From contig CM074804.1 in the NCBI GenBank assembly GCA_037447605.1, positions 1,193,331 through 1,257,330 on the forward strand: a stretch of DNA of 64,000 nucleotides, given 5' to 3'. The translations under genes and the position numbers were made by a program. Every line of letters begins with the position of its first letter. The stretch's first letter is position 1. The DNA comes from Zygnema circumcarinatum. Its lineage: Eukaryota > Streptophyta > Zygnematophyceae > Zygnematales > Zygnemataceae. The notes under the pieces are model-generated. The model was not told the origin of the DNA. It was given only the letters and a program-made list of their open reading frames with translations, and searched no databases. Shown here one piece after another: positions 35,448-45,500 of the stretch.

Positions 35448-36038
35448 GGGAGAGAGGGAGGGAGAGAGGAGGAGAGGAGGAAGGGAGAGGGAAGGGGAAA
35501 GGTGGGGAGGGAGAGAGAGGGAGGGAAGGAGGGAGACGACGAGAGGGAGGAGAGGTGCAGGGAGGGAGAGAGGTATGGCGTCGGGAGGGGAGAATGGGGA
35601 CGACGAGGGAGGGAGGTTGTTCGATGCGTTTGCGTATCACGACACAGGAACTGTGACTGAATCATACAAGGGCACCTCGGCACCTTGACTGTGCGTGTAC
35701 CTCCCAAGCGGTGATCGTACGGCTCTCGTTCGCCACTGGCGTGTGGATCCAATGGTAAATTATTGCAGACACACTGTAAACTGTACACGAATCACGTGTC
35801 GCCACGTGTGAAACTGCACACGTAGTAGGCTGTGATTGGGTGATTACAGACGCGAAAAAGACATTACGGAATGAAAATGCGAATCCGAAGATTTGTAGTT
35901 CCAGCGTGGCGAAACGGCGAGCTCCCATTCGTCGAACGGGTTCTAAGTGAACTGCGGATCCGGGCGTTCCATGCAGAAGGGCGGTCAAGGGGGGATAGGG
36001 CGCTAGCTGGCGGAGGCGGAAGGCGGGGGAAGGGCGCC
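35448..36038. promoter_or_regulatory. Divergent promoter region, EF-hand gene and NXD1-like gene
   Basis: The left 130 bp are GA-rich on plus, i.e. a CT-rich leader for the minus-strand gene. Near 35792-35806 two CACGTG cores lie 4 nt apart, followed by CACACGTAG (35817) and TGTGATTGG (35831, a reverse CCAAT). The combination of ACGT and CCAAT cores resembles that in the uL18/TTC1 promoter. A short frame beginning with ATG at 35576 has no recognisable product. Confidence 0.55.
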
Positions 36039-39000
36039 ATGGCGGGGAGGCAGGGAGGGGGGAAATACGAGGCGGGGCCGCCATGGCTGTTCCGGGGAAG
36101 GTGAGGAGCAGGGAGGGGGGGAGAGGGAGGGGGGGAGGGAGGGAGGGAGGGAGGGAGGGAGGGTGGGAGGGAGGGAGGGGGACTGAGGTGATGTTGAGGA
36201 TGGGGGCCTGATGTTGGGAGTGATGTTGAGATTTATATTCCTTGCAATGTTGTCGATAATGGTGAGAGTGATGTTGGGAGTGCTGCAGGGCGGTGTACCA
36301 GCTACATCTGGTGAAGGCGGATGTCGCCCGCCGCATCATTCCGACGGACCTGCGCATCGTCGAGGCTTTTGGGTACTGTTCTATGCCTTCAATTTTGCTT
36401 CCGAGTTCCCTAGTTTGGCCTTTCCTCGCTCGCTTTATAGTGAATAGGAGCACTAACGTACTCTTTTTGTCGTCAGTTTCTTGCAGAGGTTTTAATTTCT
36501 ACTTTTCTATTTTTTTTTGTTTGTTTGTTTTCTGCCGGCAGGTATACTCTGGGAGGGCTTTACTATGCGCAGTATGACGACAGCCCTGCTGGAAAATTTG
36601 ATGAAGTATAACTCGCTCTCCTTTTCATCAGTATGCGAAAGAGGGGTATAGAAGGGCGGTGAAGGGGGAGAGGTGAGGTGAGAGAGAGAGCGAGGGAGAG
36701 AGAAAGAAACAGGGAGAGAGAGAGAGAGAGGAAAAGGGAAAAAGGGAGAGAGAGCTAGAGTGAAAGGGAAGTGGAGGCCGGGGGAGGGAGGACAAGGAAG
36801 GATTTTTGTTGTGGCAGAAAATTCTCATTGGAATTCATGCAGAGTTTCTCTTTTAAACCATCTCTGACATTTTACGATCATTTCGTTCGTTTCCATGGTG
36901 GTGGGCTGTAGGACAGCTTGTTGCATTGGCGGGCATTGTGTGGAACCCCCCCACCTCTTGCGCGTGAGTGCCCCTTCTCCCATCTCTCTCTCTCCCTCTC
37001 TCCCTCTCTGCCTCCCTGTCCCTCTCGCTGTGTCTCTCTCCTTCTCACTTTCGTCCCCTTTCGCCATCTTTTCTTCTGTCCCTCCTCTCTTCCTCTCCCA
37101 CTCTCTTCCCCACTACTGTCTTTCTTTCTTTCCTCCCTCCTCGCCTTCTACGCAGTCCTTCACTCTCACATGTTCCATCAAGTTATACGCTTCATACAGG
37201 AAAGCGTGGTGTGCATATATCTGACACGTGGCATGTGGCCTGGCCTCATATCTCCAATGGGAGGGTGCCAGCTGGGCGGCGAGAGTGTTGGTCGACAGCG
37301 CTGAGGCGCGCACTCACGGAATTGAGGTGAGCAGCCTATCACTGAACGCCACATCAGCACTCTTCCGCTCTGTCCTCTCTCTGATAGGAGGAGGGAGAGC
37401 ATTGCGCCATGGCTGACAAGCTCGAGAGAGAGGGAGAGTGAGCCAGCGAGAGAGAGTGATCTGAGAGACATTGAGAGGCATTCTGTAGAGAAGTCAGATG
37501 CGGACAAAGAGGGAGAAAGGTAACGAAGAGGGGCTTAGGGAGTGAGGCAAGTAGGAGAGGGAGATGGAGAGAGAGAGGCGCCGGCTGCTACTAACTGTCC
37601 TCTCCCTCTCCTTCCCTCCCCTCCCTTCCCTTCTCTCGCCAGAAAGTGGGCCTCCCCAGCCGGCTCGCCTCCTTCTCCAAAGTGTGCTCCCCTCCGCCCC
37701 CCCGTTGCGACATTCAATTTTTTGCCACATTCATTTTTGCGCTAAATTCAACTCCTTTGGCGTAGAAGTCAGCTACTGTATTTAGTCTGCGTTTTCTTTT
37801 TCTTCTCGTTTTTTTTGCCTCTTCTTAACATTTTTCTTCAATGTGTCGGCAGGCGCGTGCTTGTTTGAGCAAAGACGCGCCAAAAAAGTTTGGGTTTGGG
37901 CGGAGGCGAGAGAGGGAGGCGGCGGGGCGGGAGGTGGTCGATGTGGCGGATGTTGACGGAACTGAAACGGAGGCTCTATGCAGGATCTGGCTGCCTCCTG
38001 AAAGTGAGAGTCTTTGCGCTGGCCCGCAAAGGGTGTTGTGAATGGCTTTATCTCATGCTTGCTCCGTCGCTTTCTTTTATTCGTTTGTATGTATCGCTAG
38101 TAATCATTGATGATTTCCATTTTTTTTTCTGATTGATAACTTACCATATTTCTTAGTTTTTGGGGGTGTGGGGGTGGGGGGAGAGGGGGGGTAGAACCGG
38201 CGAAGAGCCCGGATTGGCCAAGAATTAAAATGCTGCTGCCAAGTTTCAGGTAACCCTCATAGTTGCACCACTGGACTCTTCTCTTTATATCTCCCCACTC
38301 TCTCTCTCTCACCTGCTCTGCATCTCTCTCTCTCTCTCTGTCTCTCTCTCTCTCTCTCTCTGTCTCCGTATCAGTTACAAAACCAGAGAGGCGCTCTGTA
38401 AACTGATCTGCTATTGTCAGAACACGAATTTAGTTCAACTCGTCAATCTGAAATTGTTCACTGGTGATGACAAATAATCAGTCAGTTTAGTCAGTCAGTC
38501 AGTCAGACGCTGCCTATGACATCCAAACTCATTGGATTGAGCAACTCCAAACAACAGAGCGGATCAAAACAAGTACAGAGCAACAGCCGAGTCCATTTTT
38601 TGATGCGCCTCCTATGTACTGATTTCATGTTGCAGCGGACGGACGGCACATATTCCCGATCTGTTGTGGTACGGCTGTAAACTAAACTGCAGGTGCGTGT
38701 GAACCCCTCCCCCCCCTCCCCCCTCTCCCCTCGTCAAAAAAAAAAAAATTAGAAAGTAAAAGGTAGTGAATGAGAGAAGGGAGGAAAAAAAAATGCCAAA
38801 ATCTTCAGCGTTTCATATGCGTTCCTTTTTTTTTTCACCTTTTTTGTATATTGGACAGCGTTCGAATAGTGGAGCCGGCCAATGTGGAGCTTCCACCTGG
38901 CGTGCAACGGAAATTCACGAGTCCGTCAGGTGGAACAGTCAACGGAACTGAAGCACATGGAGACGCCTCCGACCTTCAGAAGGTCCTCTCCGGCAGGCCC

Positions 39001-39177
39001 GTTTTGGCCCTCGCATTTGACAACCTGCGGATGCTGGTCGACGCGCCGCAGACATTGGTTGTGAAGGGAAAAAATGTAAAATCAAAAGCGGAAAAAAGTC
39101 CTTTGATTGTTGTCAGCCGGAAGCTGCCCGAAAGTCTGGGCAGTTCCGAGCCTTACCAGCTGCCATCGAGTTCATAA
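36039..39177 (+). CDS. NXD1: NEOXANTHIN-DEFICIENT 1-like protein
   Basis: Ten exons: 36039-36100, 36289-36372, 36542-36605, 36917-36963, 37272-37326, 37643-37681, 37853-38003, 38195-38249, 38636-38692 and 38859-39177; 310 residues. Landmarks match plant NXD1 in order: G-P-P-W-L-F-R-G-R-A-V-Y-Q-L-H-L-V-K-A, E-A-F-G-Y-T-L-G-G, Y-D-D-S-P-A-G-K-F-D-E-L-V, A-G-I-V-W-N-P-P-T-S-C-A-W-A-A-R-V-L-V, V-G-L-P-S-R-L-A, and a late V-R-I-V-E-P-A-N / G-R-P-V-L-A-L-A-F region. NXD1 is needed for neoxanthin production in tomato and Arabidopsis, though it has no demonstrated catalytic activity; it has the acetoacetate-decarboxylase-like fold. Neoxanthin is a precursor of ABA. The ATG has a strong GCGCCATGG context. 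Exons are unusually small (39-84 nt), and the middle part (residues about 119-168) is more diverged. Confidence 0.9.
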
Positions 39178-40411
39178 AACCTTCTTTTTTTGAGTTAGGG
39201 TTCAGATTTCATCTCCTGGAGTTAGGGGGGGAAGCCACGAGAGCTGCAGAATAGTTCCGACTACCAGATTCTTGATGGCTTTTTTGAGTTAGGGTTCAGA
39301 TTTTAGGGTTTTGGACGGAAACGAATACAAGATACTACAAGAGATGTATTTGACCTCTCACAGAAGTCAACCAATTTTGTGTACAGTTTTTTATTCGCAA
39401 CTTGTGCTGGTTTTTGGAATCGGAAATGGTGCACTGAGCTGGCCTTGCCCGGTCGATTTTTTACATTTCCCGAGAGAAAATTGTGTGTTCTGGAAAGGTT
39501 CAGATAGGACTGGACTTCGGTTGAAGCCTGTGCCAATTGCCAACGGTTGGCAGGCATCCAACAGTTGGCGACCATTGGCAAAGGTTATTGTTCGCAATTG
39601 GTTCCGACCATTGGCGTTGAACCCAGCCAACAATTTCAATAGTCGCAACCATTGGCAACCAATGGTTGGCTAAAGGTTGCCAACCCAATGGTCCCCACTG
39701 GTCAACCATTGCCAATTCTTTCGACCACTCCATCCAATGGTCGATAGCCATTGGCAACGGTTGACAACCGTTGGTTGGCGGACCCAGCCAGCCATGGCCA
39801 TGGCTGACAACCATTGCCAATGGTTGGTTGCACCCCATTGAGCTCAACGGTTGGCAGCAACAGTTAACCGTAACCCTACCGACGTTTGGAAAGCGGCAAT
39901 CGGTTCTATGTTCGACGGCGGGGATGCCAGTCCAGTAAATAGAACCTGCCAAACGCTGACGACGAAACCATGCTGAATTTAGCAGTTCAACTAGCAAGGA
40001 ACGGTTTCCAAGTAGAACAATTACACGTGGAATATCTTCAGCCGTCGATGTGAACCACGTGGGTCGTTGTTTGCCGTCCGTGGCATGTGCGACGGATGGT
40101 CGGCCTCGCTGGCGGCGCCACGTCAGTGCCTTATCCCCTCGCCAGGTCAGCGCCGCAATTTTTCCTTGCCCTGGCGGTTCGTCCAATAAGGGTCCCTGCC
40201 AGCGCGCAGGGAGGGAGGGAGGGTTCAGGGCCGAGCGGAGCTGCGAGGGCTGCAGGGGTTTGTGGGAGAGGGAGGAGGGCCTGGGTTCAGGGTCTCTACT
40301 GCAAGCACAGATCGGCAGGCAGGCAGGCAGGGTTCAGGGCTGGAAGGGTCCGATCTAAGGAGTGCAGCAGAGCGCAGGGTTTAAGCGGCAAAGGGTTTAG
40401 GGTTTTGCAAG
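39178..40411. other. Intergenic with a CCAAT/ATTGG palindrome cluster
   Basis: 3' flank of NXD1, then the palindrome cluster (39522-39860), then the USP promoter with GCCACGT, CAGC/GCAGG words and a TTTAGGGTTTT word at 40396-40406 six bases before the USP ATG. Frames at 40050-40623 overlap the promoter and have no support. Confidence 0.55.
39522..39860. repeat. Cluster of CCAATGG/CCATTGG and GGTTGGC palindromic words
   Basis: Eleven CCAAT or ATTGG cores occur in about 300 bp, mostly as ACCATTGGC, GCCAATGG or CCAATGGT, mixed with GGTTGGC/GCCAACC words. One perfect inverted repeat of 9 bp with a 3-nt spacer lies at 39647-39667. The core GTCGCAACCATTGGC at 39642-39656 is repeated exactly at 48979-48993. 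Confidence 0.75.
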
Positions 40412-41745
40412 ATGCCGGCTTGCGCGGTGCGCGTGCAGGTGGCCAGCCATGTCCGGACCAAGGCGGCTGCGGAGAAGGTGGGGCGGGGTTCAGAGAGGAC
40501 GGTGGTAGTGGCCGTAGACGAGACCGAAGCCGCCATGGATGCCCTTTCTTACGCTTTCAAGAGCTATGGCGGGCCGGGGGACAGACTCGTCCTTGTACAC
40601 GTGGCGCTTCCTGCAGATCGTGAGTCTTTAAACCCTCCCAAAGCCTCAACTTGCCGGGTAGGGTCCAGACGCTCTCCTTCGTTTCCAGTTTCGGCTTCCA
40701 TTGCTTGACTTTGGGAGTTGACTCTGGTTGACTCTGGGCGTTCACCTTGGTTGACTTTGCAGCCTACTGCGAGAACGTGCAGCAAGACGCGGCGGAGATT
40801 CGGCGGAGCGAGAAGGTCCTGCAGCGCTTCTTGGAGAAGGCCACCATTGCTAAAGTAAGCTTCTTCTCCCACTTTTTCCCCTTGCACTTTTTTTGCGTCT
40901 GCCTCGTCCTCGTCTTTCTTTCTGCTTTATGTCTTTCCCGACCAACCTGGCGACTCCTCTCCTTCTCTCGTCCTCCCTGTCACTTGCATCCCTTCATACC
41001 TCCCTTCTTTCCTCGTAGGCAGGGGAAGCCGAGTGAGAAAGAGAAGGGTGGAAGGGGAAGAAATGCAGTCATTTTAGACAAGAGAATATCGGCTTTCTTC
41101 ATGTCAATCCGTGTTCAGTTTATCAAGTCATTTGCTCGACATTGCACTTCGCTCACTCTCATTTGATCTACCGTCACTCTACATTTTCAATCTACATTGC
41201 TTGACTAGGAAAAAAAAGTTAATTTTTGGTTTGGTGGCGACGGCGTTTCAGATTTCGGCGGAGGCCCACGTGTTGGTGGGAGAGCCTCGCACGGAACTCG
41301 AGGAGTTTGTGCTCCTCGTGAAGCCGGATGCTGTGGTGGTGGGGAGGGGAAGACTGAACCTTTTTGCGAGGTGAGGCTTAAATGCTGAGCAGAGATTACA
41401 CTGCTTCCTTAAGAGGCAAAATCTGACATGTGCTGTCAAGATCGTTTTTTGGTCTTTATGTGGCTCTTCTATAGACGACTGTGGTGATGTCTTTTTTATG
41501 TGATGTTGAAAAGTGTTGTTTTGGTGTTGTTATGATATTGAGTCTATCAACGTTGCGAGTATCCTGTTGGGGTCATGACTGTGATGGTAATGTTGCGACT
41601 CTCATGATGATGTTGTGCCATGATGATTTGCAGGATGCTTTTGGGCAGCGTGAGCGACCATCTTGCACACCACTGCCCGTGCCCTGTGCTCATAGTGAAT
41701 TCTGGAACTGCGAAGCTTCAGTCGGAGGCCGATTCACATGTATAA
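40412..41745 (+). CDS. Universal stress protein (UspA family)
   Basis: Four exons, 40412-40619, 40763-40854, 41252-41370 and 41634-41745; 176 residues. The first strand T-V-V-V-A-V-D-E-T-E-A-A-M-D-A-L, the strand R-L-V-L-V-H-V, the late V-V-V-G-R-G-R and L-L-G-S-V-S-D-H-L-A-H-H-C-P-C-P-V-L-I-V are diagnostic for plant USPs. The ATP-loop is slightly altered: the usual G-x-x-G followed nine residues later by G-S reads G-R-G-R, so the second Gly is shifted by one, and nucleotide binding is uncertain. It is cytosolic or nuclear by default, as no targeting peptide is seen. Plant USPs respond to osmotic, redox and hypoxic stress. Intron 3 carries repeated TGATGTTG words up to its 3' splice site. 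Confidence 0.92.
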
Positions 41746-43028
41746 GTGGAGCGTTTTGTTTTGTGGTGACGGAAACCGAAACTGGATGCCACTTGTAACA
41801 GATTCTCAAAGTGTGCGGCTCCAATTTTCCAATTGAGAAAAGTTTGAAAAGAGGTAAAGGCTGTATATTTGGCGAAAGTATGTTTACACAGCTTTTTTTG
41901 CGTTCACAGAGATTGTTGTAGGGTAGTGGGAGAATGCGGTATCCAGAGTGTTCTTAAGAGCGCTACGTTATTGTACGTTACGAAGTAGGTCAATGAGTTT
42001 GGCACCTCTTTTTGGGGGAACTTAAAATCCCCAAATAGTGATATAGTGTAACGACTATTTTAAGGCAGGAATGCCTTTTAGGTAAAGTAGTAATGTCTAT
42101 TCTACGCACAGAACTATACAAGCTAGATATCGAGTGTGTCTGTCTAGAAATTGCTGTTCATCTCGGGTTGTTTGCTTTTACTACTATACTATGCTTACAG
42201 TTGTCTACGACTGAGGAGGGCAAGAATGAGCCCGAAAGAGAGAAATAGGGGGAGACCGAGAGTGAGCGGGAAATGGAAAAGGCCTACTAGAGCTTTGTTT
42301 GTACAAGTTTTGGAAATTTTGGAAATTTTGGAAATGAGCAACGACGTTTTGAAGTGTTCCCGGATTTATATGATTTGATGTGACATGCCTGGTGAATTTC
42401 TATGCGTGTACCTGGGGATGTTTGTAGAAGTCTAGGGGTCTTTGAAACTGTAAAGCTTGAACTAGACTCTAAATCTCAACGCTCGACCCTAACCCTAATC
42501 CCAGATACCGTGAGCAGGCCATTGCAGCAAGTGGCATAGTGCTTTCAGTGTGTACTGCAAAACAGATCAGCCGAAAGCAATTCACGTGCCGGAGACCCTA
42601 ACTTTTAGCGACTCTAAACCTTTAAAAAGCCATAGACTAGTAGGTAACAGACTTGGTGAAAGATCGAAACAGACTTTGTTGGACTTTTCTTTGAATGAAA
42701 TATTCTGTTCGTTACTGTCACCACTTATTTCATGAGACGGCGTGTATTAATTTTCGAGTATCAAAACTATGAAACTTTTTCATTATAAGGCTGAAACCCC
42801 CTACTCTAATGAATGTCAGCTGCAATTCGAAGTCAACATGTGAAGATTAGTTCTTCGAGTGTCTTGCGCTGAATCCATATCTTACATGCAGGAAGTGGCA
42901 GTCACAGACGACCAGTTCTCAAACACTGAACCCTTCAACCCTTCATCCAGAACCTAAACCAGAACCCCAAATCCACCCTAAACCTGAACCCTACCTAAAC
43001 CCTGAACTCTGAAGCTGAACCCTAAAGC
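41746..43028. other. Intergenic, tail-to-tail between USP and the DnaJ-type gene
   Basis: Contains 3' flanks and no supported gene. Degenerate telomere-like CCCTAAA words cluster at 42478-42505 and 42925-43030. GGAAATTTT is repeated three times at 42311-42335. Confidence 0.55.
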
Positions 43029-43035
43029 CTACCCC
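42920..43035. repeat. Degenerate telomere-like CCCTAAA/CCCTGAA tract
   Basis: Runs of ACCCTAAA, CCTAAACC and GAACCCT words repeat with irregular spacing. The plant telomere unit on this strand is CCCTAAA. The tract reaches the stop codon of the DnaJ-type gene. A second such tract lies at 49140-49275. Confidence 0.6.
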
Positions 43036-45159
43036 TGGGCTTTTCCCCCACAGGCGAGACACTCCCGCTGCCCTCTGCCCCCGCACGCAGCGCAGCTCTT
43101 GGCTATGGCTGTCGGGCTCTTGATGGGCCCAAACGGATCGTCCACAAATTCACTCTTTAGGAAGCCGAGGGGCCCTCCGCCCTCCACTCCCCTCCCCCTG
43201 CAGGCTTTGCAGGGATGCCGCCCCGCGCCTCCGCAATCCAAGCATAACCCTAAATTTCTGTAGCAAGAAAGGGTGGAAATAAGGGACAAACGTAAGAAAT
43301 CATAATGGTTGCAGCTTGTGATCAAGACGGAAGGCAAGTAGTTCTCCCTCGAAGCTTATATATGGGATAGGGAAGACACATAATGGAATGATTGAGCCTG
43401 TGTAGTTGATTGAGACATGCTTCTAAAGCAAGAATGCAGGGATGGATGAATGCTTCTGCAGAGAGCGAGAGAGGCTTCAGTGCTATTGTGGGAGAGGAAA
43501 GGGGACAAACGAGAGGGGGAGTGGGAGAGAGAGAGAGATGAGGGGAAGTGGAGGGGGGAGGCCGAGGGAGAGTGGGAAGGGAAGGAGAGGGCCGAAAGGA
43601 GACAGGGGGAAAGGAAAGCGGGAGGGAGAGTGGTAGAGGCGGGGGGGGAAGGGGAAAGGGAGAGTGGAAGAGGGGGAGGGAAAGGGGGTAGGGAGAGTGG
43701 GAGAGAGTGAAAGGGGGTGAGGAAGAGTGGCAAAGGTGGAGGGAAATGGGGGAAGGGACATCGGGAGGGGGGGAGGGAAAGGGAGGGAGGAAGAGTGCGA
43801 GACGGTAGTGAAAGGGGGTGAGGGAGAGTGGCAAGGGTGAGGCGGAGTGGGGGGAGGGAAAGTGGGAAAGTGGGAGGGAGAAGGGGAAAGAGGGGGAGGG
43901 AGAGTGGGAGATGGGGAGGGAAGGGGGGGTTGGGGAAGAGTGGGAATGGGGAAGGGCAAGGGGGAGACGGAGAGCGGTGGAGGGGAGGGAAAGGGGGGAG
44001 GGAGAGTGGGAGAGGGAATTCGAGTGAGTGTGAGGTTCAAGAAGCAGTGACCATGCAGAAGATGCAGAAATACCCATATCGCTTGCATCACATCCCATCA
44101 TAAGGAGCTTACTATTATTCTGTGAAAGTGAGATGACCTTGCATAATGCATCAGCTTCAGACTTCAGATTTGCGAAACATCCCTCTGTACACCAGATGAA
44201 GTAGGAAACCTCTATCACATCTTTGAAGTTCAGTTTTCACCATGGACCATTGCAACTACGTAAAACTGATGACAACGATGAATTCATACGGCCGTCGTCA
44301 TCAAGAAATCCTCGTCCCTCCCCCTCACCTCGCCTCTCTCTCACCCGTCCCTTCATCTCTCTCTCGCTCGCCCTCTCACTCCCTCGCGCTCGCTCGGCCT
44401 CTCTCTCTGGTATGCAGATGGAAAAGAAACGGCATGCCCACCAATGCAATCCATTTCCATTGAAGGAAAAATGCTTGGCAAGCAAAAACATCGTACGACC
44501 TAAAACCAAAAAATAGCCCTCGCACGAATATGTTGAAATTATCCTAAGCAGCAAAGCGTGAACTGAAAGCTGAAATTTTTGCAATTGCAAAAGAAACCCC
44601 AAGATTGAGCTTGAAAAGAGCGCTAGAACAGACAAAAAAGTTGCACGATTGGATGAATGAGATGATGTGGTCTTCCGAAGGACTTCGAAAGACAGGCAAC
44701 ATTTATGCCCTTAAAAAAATTCACTCTGCAAGTTTTCTTCAGAACAATTTGTAAAGGAACGCAGATACAGCTCAGTACCCATCTCTTGTAATCAACACAC
44801 AGCAGAAGCAAGTGAATGACTATTTGCAATTCTGTGCCCAAAAAGAACCGAACTCCAATCCTTGAAAAGAAACAACATTTCTACCATTGGTCTTGCTTTC
44901 TAATTGCTTCTCAAACAGGCAATAACTGCAGAAATTTTTCATATGCCGGAGCAGGAATCAGTGAAACTACTTCACCCCGCATTTCTCTATTTTTTTTGTT
45001 TGTTTTTGCGTACCTTCTCTGAATCTTTGCCACGAGGGAATCAAACTTGGGAGCATTTGCTGCAGCCACAAGAATGGCGGCTCCAAAGACCATTCCTGCC
45101 GTCTCATTCGGAGTAAATGGGGCAAACCCTAAAGTCTCAGCGATGGAAATCGCCGGCAT
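43029..45159 (-). CDS. Small membrane-anchored DnaJ-type zinc-finger protein
   Basis: Two coding exons on the minus strand, 45159-45014 and 43257-43029; 124 residues. The N-terminus includes A-E-T-L-G-F-A-P-F-T-P-N-E and one hydrophobic span (about 21-36). The C-terminal part has the DnaJ cysteine-rich pattern: C-L-D-C-G-G-A-G (54-61), C-K-A-C-R-G-R-G (65-72), C-A-A-C-G-G-R-G and C-L-A-C-G-G-K, giving two zinc sites. There is no J domain. Such stand-alone zinc fingers in plants act as thiol chaperones in plastids (BSD2, LQY1 types), but which type this is cannot be told. No clear transit peptide is present unless an upstream exon has been missed: the in-frame ATG follows an acceptor CAG|CCATG, so a 5' UTR intron is likely. 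The 1756-nt intron holds a large GA tract. Confidence 0.8.
43496..44025 (+). repeat. GA/GGGA tract in the DnaJ-type gene intron
   Basis: About 530 bases of GGGAGAG, GAGTGG and GGAAAGGG words; it is pyrimidine-rich on the gene's coding strand. It contains no coding signal; long frames are repeat translations. Confidence 0.8.
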
Positions 45160-45500
45160 GGCTGAAAATAAGCTCAGACGATGAACAAATATATCGACGA
45201 GGGAATAGGAAAAGCTATATCTGAATGCAGGAAAATCCTTCCCTTGCTTGTTTGTCTGATTACCTAGAATGGGTCCCGAGGATTCCTTGAATTTCTGCTG
45301 TGCCTGAAAAGGCAGGAACGCGTTTGCTGGTTTCAAGACGGTACGAGCTTATGACGGACGAACTCTGCTCGTCCGAGTGAAGACGTACGTATAACAGTAC
45401 TTAACTAGCCAGTAGGTTCAGTTAGTAGTCAGTAGCTAATTAGGTTTATGAAGTAAAGAAAGCAAGCAGTCGTGTCGGCTATCTTAACATACTTCCGTCC
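45160..45500. promoter_or_regulatory. Divergent space between the DnaJ-type and 3D-domain genes
   Basis: About 340 bp with a probable 5' UTR exon of the DnaJ-type gene near 45261-45303 (bounded by TTTCAG and GTAATC on the minus strand) and TACGTACG, CGTCCG words near 45340-45390. No other gene is seen. Confidence 0.4.

Noticed and set aside
35576-35688. Short frame M-A-S-G-G-E-N in the divergent promoter
   Set aside because: 37 residues, no similarity I recognise, overlaps the leader of the EF-hand gene.
39522-39860. CRISPR-like appearance of spaced palindromes
   Set aside because: Repeat units vary in sequence and spacing, and the genome is eukaryotic nuclear.
40087-40623. 178-residue plus-strand frame overlapping USP exon 1
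   Set aside because: Different frame from the clear USP exon; no domain.
43322-44218. Minus-strand frame of 298 residues inside the DnaJ-type intron
   Set aside because: Mostly Ser/Pro/Leu from the CT tract; splicing and phase across the intron are well supported without it.
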